A stretch of DNA of 8,085 bases from an uncultured Lachnobacterium sp. Its GTDB lineage: Bacteria > Bacillota > Clostridia > Lachnospirales > Lachnospiraceae. The stretch's first letter is position 1; each line of letters opens with the position of its first letter. Under the pieces are notes generated by a model that had not been told where the DNA came from, made no database searches, and saw nothing but the letters and a program-made list of their open reading frames with translations. Below are positions 1-6,295 of this stretch, in pieces. Where the stretch lies: contig URQG01000078.1 in assembly GCA_900549895.1 (NCBI GenBank), positions 1 to 8,085 of the forward strand, in the 5' to 3' direction. Position numbers and translations under genes: made by a program.

Positions 1-8
1 ATGTATGT

Positions 9-20
9 ATGATTAATCAT
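9..20. repeat. Perfect 12-bp palindrome upstream of the response regulator
   Basis: ATGATTAATCAT is identical on both strands and lies 23 bases before the response-regulator start. TATGAT at 8-13 resembles a -10 box (5 of 6), so the palindrome could be an operator overlapping the promoter of the two-component operon. The -35 region would lie outside the window, and AT-rich palindromes occur by chance, so this is tentative. Confidence 0.3.
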
Positions 21-43
21 GAATACGAGGTGGCGGTTTAATT

Positions 44-733
44 ATGTATCATATTTTAGTTTGTGACGATGAAAAGGATATTGTAACGGCTTTGGGAATC
101 TACCTAAAGAGTGATGGTTATCAGGTTTACGAAGCGTATAACGGAAAAGAGGCATTGGACATCATAAGAAGCAAGGAAATCCATCTGGTACTGATGGACA
201 TCATGATGCCGGAGATGGACGGCATTGAGGCGATGGTCAAGATCCGCGAGATCTCGAACGTACCGGTGATTCTTCTGACGGCAAAAAGCGAAGATACCGA
301 CAAGGTGTTAGGGCTTACGGTCGGTGCGGATGATTATATCACAAAGCCTTTTAATCCGGTGGAACTGCAGGCGCGTGTGAAGTCGCAGCTTCGCAGGTAT
401 ATGCAACTTGGAAGCGGACAGGTGCAGCCGAGCCGGATTACAATCGGTGGAATCGAGCTGGATGACAAGTCCAAGGAAGTTTTTCTAGATGGAGAGAAAG
501 TGAATCTGACGAGAACGGAGTACGATATCTTAAAGCTTCTTATGGAGCATCCGGGAGAGGTATTTTCTCCGAATCAGATCTATGAGACGGTGTGGAAGGA
601 CAGCCCGTATGGAATCGAGAATACGGTTGCGGTACATATCCGTCATCTGCGCGAAAAGTTGGAGTACAATCCGGCGGAGCCGCGTTATCTGAAAGTCGTC
701 TGGGGACGCGGATACAAGATGGAGGAAATATAA
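44..733 (+). CDS. OmpR/PhoB-family two-component response regulator (VanR-like)
   Basis: A cytoplasmic DNA-binding response regulator of 229 residues, normal for the family. The receiver domain fills about residues 1-120. It has the acidic pair D8-D9 for Mg2+, the phospho-acceptor D52 in an LMDIMMP context, T79 in LLTAK, and K101 in the TKPF motif, so all catalytic residues are present. A winged-helix effector domain follows at about 130-229, with a DNA-recognition region around VAVHIRHLREKL and the terminal RGYKME hairpin. The stretch LTVGADDYITKPF followed by ARVKSQLRRY resembles VanR-type regulators, but no vancomycin-resistance genes are visible, so the resemblance gives family and not function. 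The ATG at 44 is preceded by a GAGGTGG Shine-Dalgarno at 28-34. The kinase gene starts one base after this stop, and its ribosome site lies within the last codons here, so the two are translated as a unit. The target genes are unknown; the trk genes downstream are candidates by position only. Confidence 0.95.
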   Translation: MYHILVCDDEKDIVTALGIYLKSDGYQVYEAYNGKEALDIIRSKEIHLVLMDIMMPEMDGIEAMVKIREISNVPVILLTAKSEDTDKVLGLTVGADDYITKPFNPVELQARVKSQLRRYMQLGSGQVQPSRITIGGIELDDKSKEVFLDGEKVNLTRTEYDILKLLMEHPGEVFSPNQIYETVWKDSPYGIENTVAVHIRHLREKLEYNPAEPRYLKVVWGRGYKMEEI

Positions 734-734
734 T

Positions 735-3164
735 ATGAAAGAGTTAAAGAAACAGACCTGGGCGAAGATGGTGGCGCTTGTGCTTGCCATCATCAGTGGA
801 TTTGTGCTCGTGGTGACGGCAGTGGCGGCTGTCCTGTTCGGAACAGTACCGGAAATGCAGATCAAGCAGTCGGAACTGGAAAAAGCGATGCAGAAGCAGC
901 TCCTGGAAGGGTATGGAAACTATCTGCTGCAGGATAGCGGCGCATTTGCGGAGCAGGAGAGCAGTGACGGATCGCAGGATACCCAAAACAACATTGACTG
1001 GAGCGGTCTGGATGAGGGAAATATCCGCTATTCCGTGGCGGTAGAAGCAACGGATGGGAGCGCAAAAAAAGTATTATATACCAATGATGCATCGTTTGAC
1101 ACCGATTCGGCGCTGACCACTGTGAAGGTACCGGTCCAAAGCTATGTGGAAAATAAGATCATGCAGCCTTCTATGTGGTCGCTTCTGTTTGGATATGCAA
1201 ATCAGGACTGGTACTGGACGGAGCAATGGAGAACGCGTCAGGTACAGAAGATCGTCTATGATAAGGAAGACGGCATGTTCTATGGACAGGGTGCCACCGG
1301 TAATTATTATACGATGAATGCATTCTACTGTTACGGGACGGGGAAAACTGCTTCGGATATGTCGGATGACTCCTTTTCCCGCGAAGAAGGAGAGAATGGA
1401 GATATTTATTATACGCAGGATACAACCGGAAAACGGTTGGACGAAAAAACGATCAAATTATGGATGAAGCAGAATAATGTGCTCCTGTTTGATTCGTATG
1501 AGGCTTCTTTTCAGGATGCCGGTTCTTCGATCATTGAGACGGTTGACCGTATTCCGGATGAAAAGAAACTGATTCTGGAGAAAGCGTATCATTTGGACAG
1601 TGACGGAACATTCGAATATGACGCAACATCCTTAAAAGGAAAGCAGATTGAAGAGTATACCGTTTATTTGTCCGTCATGGATCCTCTGATTAAAGGAACG
1701 ACACTCAAAAACGGCACAAAAGACTACCTGAACGATGTTCATACGTTGACAAACCGCATTTGTGTATTTCGTCAGACATCGGGAATCTGGGTCGTGATAG
1801 CGGCGGTGATATTCCTGTTTTGCTTTGTATTTCTGATGCAGGCAGCAGGAAGAAGAAAGACGGATGATGAGATTCACCTTACCTGGGTGGATAAGATTCC
1901 ATACGGACTTCTTTTACTTATGGTCGGACTGATCGATGCGGGATGCATCGCTCTTGTTATGTTATGTATGGATGCGTTCATCTCTATGTATATAACATTA
2001 GGGCTTGGCGTTGCTTTGATGCTCCTTCTGATCGCAGCTGCAGAGTATCTGGTGCTTCTTGTGTTTACCAGTACGGCGGTCCGTGTGAAGACCGGAAAAT
2101 TCTGGTATTATACAATCTGCCATCAGATATGCAGTCCATTCCGCTGGCTGGTGACACAGATCCGTGAGAACACGGCACTTTCCGTTCGGGTTGGCACTGC
2201 AGTCACGGTACTGACGCTGCTGCAGCTATTCGTAATCGGGGCAACCGATTATGATACCGGAGTGGAGATTTCCCTATTCTTCTTATATAAATTAGTGGAG
2301 ATTCCGTTTGTGTTCAAGATTGCTTTCCAGCTAAAGAAGATTTTTGATGCCGGAAATCGTATGGTACAGGGTGATTACAGCCAGCCGATCGACACAAAGA
2401 GAATGAGCGGCCCGTTTAAGATACATGCGGATCATTTAAACAATCTCGGTCAGGGAATCTCCCGCGCCGTGGATGAGCAGATGAAGAGCGAGCGCTTTAA
2501 GACGGAACTCATCACAAATGTATCACATGATATCAAGACACCACTGACATCGATCATCAACTATGTGGATCTCATGGAAAAAGAAGAGATCGACAATCCG
2601 AAGGTGCAGGAATATCTGGAGGTGCTCGATCGCCAGTCGGCACGGCTTAAGAAACTGATCGAGGATCTGATGGAGGCGTCCAAGGCCTCGACCGGCAACA
2701 TTAAGGTGGATTTAGAGCAGTGTGATGCAACGGTCATGCTGACGCAGGTGGTCGGCGAGTTTGAGGACCGCGCGAAGAAGAATGACCTTGATATCGTCGT
2801 AAGTTCTCCGGAGCCTCCGGCAAATATTATGGCGGACGGAAGGCATCTGTGGCGTGTGATCGACAACCTGATGAGCAATATTTGTAAGTATGCGCAGCCG
2901 GGAACCAGAGTGTACATTGATCTGGAAAAATATAACGGAATGGTGATTATGACTTTCCGCAACACATCCAGATACCAGTTAAACATTTCAAGCGAAGAAT
3001 TAATGGAGCGATTCGTGCGTGGAGACAGCTCGCGAAATACAGAAGGAAGCGGGCTCGGTCTCTCGATCGCCCAAAGCCTGACCGCACTGATGGGAGGTAA
3101 TTTCGCGATCCAGATCGATGGAGATCTGTTTAAGGCAATCTTAAGCTTTGACGAATGTGAATAG
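735..3164 (+). CDS. Multi-pass membrane sensor histidine kinase, partner of the upstream regulator
   Basis: An 809-residue sensor kinase, long for the class. By hydrophobicity there is one membrane segment at about 12-36. A region outside the membrane of about 310 residues follows (about 37-350), rich in Tyr, Trp, Asp and Gly and with no domain I recognise. Then come up to five more membrane segments at about 350-371, 388-411, 415-445, 484-502 and 510-530, and a HAMP-like linker at about 532-586. The kinase core is clear: the H box SHDIKTPLTS with phospho-acceptor H598, an N box DNLMSNICKY with N711 and N715, and a G2 box GSGLGLS at 771-777. The usual G1 box (DxGxG) is not seen; FRNTS at 741-745 occupies that place. 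The rest of the ATP lid (ERFVRGDSSRNTEGSGLG) is well kept, so the protein is probably active. The ATG at 735 has GGAGG at 721-725, nine bases upstream. It would sense an envelope or ionic signal and phosphorylate D52 of its partner; the signal is unknown. Confidence 0.93.
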   Translation: MKELKKQTWAKMVALVLAIISGFVLVVTAVAAVLFGTVPEMQIKQSELEKAMQKQLLEGYGNYLLQDSGAFAEQESSDGSQDTQNNIDWSGLDEGNIRYSVAVEATDGSAKKVLYTNDASFDTDSALTTVKVPVQSYVENKIMQPSMWSLLFGYANQDWYWTEQWRTRQVQKIVYDKEDGMFYGQGATGNYYTMNAFYCYGTGKTASDMSDDSFSREEGENGDIYYTQDTTGKRLDEKTIKLWMKQNNVLLFDSYEASFQDAGSSIIETVDRIPDEKKLILEKAYHLDSDGTFEYDATSLKGKQIEEYTVYLSVMDPLIKGTTLKNGTKDYLNDVHTLTNRICVFRQTSGIWVVIAAVIFLFCFVFLMQAAGRRKTDDEIHLTWVDKIPYGLLLLMVGLIDAGCIALVMLCMDAFISMYITLGLGVALMLLLIAAAEYLVLLVFTSTAVRVKTGKFWYYTICHQICSPFRWLVTQIRENTALSVRVGTAVTVLTLLQLFVIGATDYDTGVEISLFFLYKLVEIPFVFKIAFQLKKIFDAGNRMVQGDYSQPIDTKRMSGPFKIHADHLNNLGQGISRAVDEQMKSERFKTELITNVSHDIKTPLTSIINYVDLMEKEEIDNPKVQEYLEVLDRQSARLKKLIEDLMEASKASTGNIKVDLEQCDATVMLTQVVGEFEDRAKKNDLDIVVSSPEPPANIMADGRHLWRVIDNLMSNICKYAQPGTRVYIDLEKYNGMVIMTFRNTSRYQLNISSEELMERFVRGDSSRNTEGSGLGLSIAQSLTALMGGNFAIQIDGDLFKAILSFDECE

Positions 3165-3170
3165 TATTTC

Positions 3171-3198
3171 TTGCTTTTTACGGGTAAGTTGCTATAAT
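3171..3198 (+). promoter_or_regulatory. Sigma-A promoter for trkA-trkH, with extended -10
   Basis: TTGCTT (3171-3176) is followed by a 16-base spacer and a perfect TATAAT (3193-3198). The bases TGC just before it form a TGn extended -10. Transcription would start near 3205, giving a leader of about 35 bases. The site lies in the 75-base gap after the kinase stop codon, so the potassium genes can be expressed independently of the two-component operon. No terminator is visible in the gap, so read-through from the kinase is also possible. No large riboswitch fits in so short a leader. Confidence 0.75.
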
Positions 3199-3225
3199 GT
3201 CTATGTTAAACACATAAATATTATC

Positions 3226-3242
3226 GGAGGAATTTATTCGTG
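3226..3242 (+). promoter_or_regulatory. Ribosome binding site that fixes a GTG start for trkA
   Basis: GGAGG at 3226-3230 stands nine bases before GTG at 3240. The GTG is preferred over later ATG codons because the nucleotide-binding strand (KIIIAGDGKVG) begins directly at residue 2, as is typical of TrkA. Confidence 0.85.
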
Positions 3243-4601
3243 AAGATTATCATTGCCGGCGATGGAAAGGTTGGTCTTACACTGACGCAGAAGTTGTCAG
3301 CGGAGGGGCATGATCTTACATTGATCGACTCAAACCAGAAAGTATTAGATTCCAGCGTGGAAAGATATGACGTCATGGGGGTGCAGGGTAACTGTGCCTC
3401 CATGCGCGTGTTAGAGAGTGCAGATGTACGGAAAGCGGATCTGCTGATCGCCGCAACGAGTGCGGACGAGATCAATCTGCTTTGCTGTATGACGGCACAT
3501 GGGTTAAATCCAAAGATTCATACGATCGCAAGAATTCGTAATCCGGAATACGGAAAGCAGATTTTTACGATGCGGGATGTGTATTCCCTGTCAATGATGG
3601 TCAATCCGGAGAAGCAGGCGGCAAGAGAGATCGAGCGTCTGATCAAGTACCCGGGATTTTTACAGAGAGATACCTTTGCCAAAAGCCGTGTGGAGATCGT
3701 AGAACTTCGTATCGATGAGGGCAGCAAGCTTTGTAATGTTGCACTCAATGATCTGGACAGTATCATCAAATGCAAGGTATTGGTCTGCGCGGTCAGCCGC
3801 AAGGGGGTTGCCCAGATTCCGGACGGACATTTTGTATTGCAGGAGGGAGACCGTGTCTTTGTTACGGCACCGTCCGAGAATCTGACGATTTTGCTTAAGA
3901 ATCTCGGTGTCATCACACACAAGGCAAAGCGTGTTATTATCTGTGGAGGCGGACGAATCGGCTACTATTTGGCGGAGCGTCTTGCGAGGGATGGCGTTAC
4001 CGTACAGCTGATCGAACAGGACGAGGATCGCTGCGTGGAGTTGTCTGACAAGCTTCCGAAGGAGGTATGTGTGATCCATGGAGACGCGAGCAGCCAGTTC
4101 CTGTTGGAGAGCGAGGGTGTCTCAGACTGTGACGCTTTGGTTTCGATGACCGGAATTGATGAAATGAATATGATTATCTCACTTTATGCGAAGAACTGTG
4201 GCGTGCCGCAGGTCATCACAAAGGTTGGGCATATGGAGATTCATAATATCCATGACACATTAGGACTTGGAAGCGTGGTCTGTCCGAAAGAATTATGCTG
4301 CAATAATATCGTGCGGTATGTGCGTGCAATGCAAAATACGGCAGGTGCGGCGCTGACACTTCATAATATTGCGGAGGGGCAGGCAGAAGCATTAGAGTTT
4401 GTTGTGGATGAGAAGACTCGTTATATCGGTACTCCGCTCCGCGAGATGAAGACGAAGGCGAATGTCCTGATCGTTTGTATCAGTCACGGAAGCAAGACGG
4501 AGATTCCGAGTGGTGATTCGATGTATCAGAAGGGCGATTCCCTGATTGTCGTGGCCAAGAGCGGTATGGCGCTTTTGCAGATTAACGATATATTTGAGTG
4601 A
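3240..4601 (+). CDS. trkA: Trk potassium uptake system, NAD-binding regulatory subunit TrkA
   Basis: A peripheral cytoplasmic protein that binds the TrkH pore and gates K+ uptake in response to nucleotides. At 453 residues it matches full-length two-repeat TrkA (about 458 in E. coli) rather than the single-domain KtrA. The order is RCK_N, RCK_C, RCK_N, RCK_C. The first Rossmann fold starts at residue 3 with GDGKVG (7-12) and an acidic residue, D30, at the end of the second strand. The first RCK_C is about 151-223. The second fold starts at 232 with GGGRIG (236-241) and LIEQDED, and the second RCK_C is about 383-453. Both nucleotide sites look intact. In Gram-positive bacteria RCK_C domains of this family often bind cyclic di-AMP; whether this one does cannot be read from sequence. 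The gene has its own promoter at 3171-3198 and is followed seven bases later by trkH, so it is the first gene of a two-gene operon. Confidence 0.95.
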   Translation: MKIIIAGDGKVGLTLTQKLSAEGHDLTLIDSNQKVLDSSVERYDVMGVQGNCASMRVLESADVRKADLLIAATSADEINLLCCMTAHGLNPKIHTIARIRNPEYGKQIFTMRDVYSLSMMVNPEKQAAREIERLIKYPGFLQRDTFAKSRVEIVELRIDEGSKLCNVALNDLDSIIKCKVLVCAVSRKGVAQIPDGHFVLQEGDRVFVTAPSENLTILLKNLGVITHKAKRVIICGGGRIGYYLAERLARDGVTVQLIEQDEDRCVELSDKLPKEVCVIHGDASSQFLLESEGVSDCDALVSMTGIDEMNMIISLYAKNCGVPQVITKVGHMEIHNIHDTLGLGSVVCPKELCCNNIVRYVRAMQNTAGAALTLHNIAEGQAEALEFVVDEKTRYIGTPLREMKTKANVLIVCISHGSKTEIPSGDSMYQKGDSLIVVAKSGMALLQINDIFE

Positions 4602-4611
4602 GGAAATTATG
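4601..4611 (+). promoter_or_regulatory. Ribosome binding site that fixes the trkH start at 4609
   Basis: AGGA at 4601-4604, overlapping the trkA stop codon, stands four bases before ATG at 4609. The open frame extends upstream to another ATG at 4546, but that would overlap trkA by 56 bases, has no good ribosome site, and would add 21 residues unlike the start of TrkH. The start at 4609 gives a 484-residue protein, close to the usual 483 or so. Confidence 0.85.
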
Positions 4612-6063
4612 AACTATAAAATGATGGGAAAGTTCATTTCCCAGATTCTGTTTGTGGAGGCTGCATTTATGCTGCCTGCATTGTTGATCAGTGTATTAGA
4701 ACGCAATATTCCGGGGATATGGGGATTTGCATTATCCATTGTGATTACAGCCGCTGTTGCATCGGTTCTGTATGCTCTGTGCCGCCATGCGGTACGACGT
4801 TTCTATGCAAGAGAGGGACTTGTATGTGTCGGCATGAGCTGGATCTTTATGAGTCTTTTGGGATGTCTTCCTTTCTTTATATCGGGGGAGATCCCGAATT
4901 TCTTAGATGCATTATTTGAGATCGTATCCGGATTTACAACGACCGGAGCTTCCATTTTATCGAATGTGGAAGGCTTGTCCAAAGGCATACTTTACTGGCG
5001 GAGCTTCAGTCACTGGTTAGGTGGAATGGGTGTACTTGTATTCCTTCTGGCTGTGGGCGAAAGGGGCGACAAGGGAAGCGGCTTTACGCTGCATCTTCTG
5101 CGCGCGGAGAGCCCGGGACCGACCGTCGGAAAGCTTGTTCCGAAGATGCGTACTACGGCACGTATTTTGTATATGATGTACATCTTACTGACGATTTTGA
5201 ATATTATCTTCCTGTTATTCGGAGGCATGTCGCTTTTTGAAGCGGTATGTACGGCGATGGGTACGGCAGGTACCGGAGGATTTGGTATCAAAAACGACAG
5301 TATCGCCGGGTACAGCCCGTATATCCAGAATGTATGCACTGTATTTATGCTGCTTTTTGGTGTAAACTTCGGCTGCTACTATCTCCTTATGATCAAGCAT
5401 GTCAAAGCGGTATTTGAGGACGAGGAGCTTCGGATGTATTTTACGATCGTTCTCGGAAGTATTGTGCTGATCGTCTTAAATCTGCGCGGTTATTACGATA
5501 CGATCGGTGAGACGATAAGGCATGCGGCTTTCCAGGTTGCCAGTATTGTGACAACGACCGGATTTGCGACAACGGATTTTGATCTGTGGCCAAGCTTCTC
5601 GAAGGGAATTCTGTTTGCGCTCATGATCGTGGGTGCCTGTGCGGGAAGTACCGGAGGCGGATTGAAATGCGGACGTGTGGTGCTTCTCCTTAAAAATCTG
5701 CGCCGTAACACAAGAAGGGTGCTCAATCCACACCGTGTGGAAGTGGTACGCGTGAACGGGCGCAGGATCAGCGAGGATGTGCTGGAAAACACAAACACCT
5801 ATCTGGTAGCGTATGTTGTGATTACTCTGGTAAGCTTTCTGCTCGTATCCATTGACGGACTTTCTTTGACCACGAACCTTACTGCGGTCGTATCGTGCTT
5901 TAACAATATCGGACCGGGATTGGAAATGGTGGGACCGACCTGTAATTTTGGCATCTTCTCGTGGTTCTCGAAGCTGATTCTGATCTTTGATATGCTTGCG
6001 GGACGTCTGGAGATCTTTCCGATGCTGATCCTTGTAAACCGAAGCACATGGAGACGCCGTTAG
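4609..6063 (+). CDS. trkH: Trk potassium uptake system, membrane pore subunit TrkH
   Basis: An integral membrane K+ transporter of the TrkH/KtrB/HKT superfamily, 484 residues and full length (E. coli TrkH is about 483). The family folds as four repeats of helix, pore loop, helix. All four pore loops are visible: GFTTTGAS with filter glycine G113, TAGTGGFG with G223, TTTGFATTDF with G318, and FNNIGPGL with G435. The flexible intramembrane gating loop of the third repeat is also clear, AGSTGGGLK at 345-353 followed by a basic stretch (LLLKNLRRNTRR) where the family meets its RCK partner. The C-terminal GRLEIFPML is also typical. It follows trkA by seven bases, so the two subunits are co-expressed and translation is probably coupled. 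The system takes up K+ for turgor, pH and membrane-potential balance. Conserved glycines in all four loops indicate K+ selectivity. No truncation or frameshift is seen. A terminator 28 bases past the stop ends the operon. Confidence 0.95.
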   Translation: MNYKMMGKFISQILFVEAAFMLPALLISVLERNIPGIWGFALSIVITAAVASVLYALCRHAVRRFYAREGLVCVGMSWIFMSLLGCLPFFISGEIPNFLDALFEIVSGFTTTGASILSNVEGLSKGILYWRSFSHWLGGMGVLVFLLAVGERGDKGSGFTLHLLRAESPGPTVGKLVPKMRTTARILYMMYILLTILNIIFLLFGGMSLFEAVCTAMGTAGTGGFGIKNDSIAGYSPYIQNVCTVFMLLFGVNFGCYYLLMIKHVKAVFEDEELRMYFTIVLGSIVLIVLNLRGYYDTIGETIRHAAFQVASIVTTTGFATTDFDLWPSFSKGILFALMIVGACAGSTGGGLKCGRVVLLLKNLRRNTRRVLNPHRVEVVRVNGRRISEDVLENTNTYLVAYVVITLVSFLLVSIDGLSLTTNLTAVVSCFNNIGPGLEMVGPTCNFGIFSWFSKLILIFDMLAGRLEIFPMLILVNRSTWRRR

Positions 6064-6090
6064 TCAATGGAATAGGGAAATTACTTCATG

Positions 6091-6128
6091 AAGCACTTTA
6101 AGAGTTTCTTAGAGTGCTTTTGTGTTTT
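6091..6128 (+). terminator. Rho-independent terminator of the trk operon
   Basis: A 12-bp stem with one G-U pair: the left arm 6091-6102 (AAGCACTTTAAG) pairs with the right arm 6108-6119 (CTTAGAGTGCTT) around a five-base loop. A T-rich tail (TTGTGTTTT) runs to 6128. It lies 28 bases after the trkH stop and separates the potassium genes from the tetrapyrrole gene. Confidence 0.88.
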
Positions 6129-6153
6129 AGGAACGGCAGCTAAGATGCGGCTC

Positions 6154-6182
6154 TTGTTTGATCTGTGCAGATATGGTATCTT
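6154..6182 (+). promoter_or_regulatory. Weak candidate promoter for the cobA-hemD gene
   Basis: TTGTTT (6154-6159) and TATCTT (6177-6182) are separated by 17 bases, a standard sigma-A spacing, but match the consensus only partly (3 of 6 and 4 of 6). A start near 6189 would place the leader hairpin at 6197-6228 at the very 5' end of the RNA. The spacer holds ATCTG-TG-CAGAT (6161-6172), a short inverted repeat that could be an operator. A promoter is needed after the strong terminator, and this is the best match I can see, but it is not certain. Confidence 0.35.
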
Positions 6183-6196
6183 TTATGGTAGATTGT

Positions 6197-6228
6197 AATT
6201 GCTTCAAGGGACCGGCGTCCCGGCAATT
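6197..6228 (+). other. Two-tier hairpin in the leader of cobA-hemD
   Basis: The outer stem AATTGC (6197-6202) pairs with GCAATT (6223-6228). The inner stem GGGAC (6208-6212) pairs with GTCCC (6217-6221) around the loop CGGC. An asymmetric internal loop (TTCAA against G) separates them. No T run follows, so it is not an intrinsic terminator. It could be an mRNA-stabilising 5' hairpin, a protein-binding site, or chance. It does not match any riboswitch consensus I know, including the cobalamin riboswitch. Confidence 0.5.
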
Positions 6229-6280
6229 CAAATGTGTAAGAATGATCGGATCCATCCATCATGCGTAAATCGATTACGGA

Positions 6281-6295
6281 AAGGAAGAAACTGTG
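6281..6295 (+). promoter_or_regulatory. Ribosome binding site that fixes a GTG start for cobA-hemD
   Basis: AAGGAAG at 6281-6287 stands five bases before GTG at 6293. The start is set by homology: the strand GIVYLVGAGPGDPG must begin at residue 2, and no ATG in frame lies suitably close upstream. The Shine-Dalgarno is imperfect, so translation may be modest. Confidence 0.75.

Noticed and set aside
2561..2986. 141-codon open frame on the - strand inside the kinase gene
   Set aside because: Shadow of the conserved kinase core on the + strand.
4546..4608. Upstream extension of the trkH frame to an ATG at 4546
   Set aside because: It overlaps the end of trkA, lacks a good ribosome site, and adds 21 residues not expected in TrkH; the ATG at 4609 has AGGA at the right distance.
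6129..6292. Cobalamin riboswitch upstream of cobA-hemD
   Set aside because: No B12-box sequence or other conserved riboswitch core is present; only a simple two-tier hairpin is seen.
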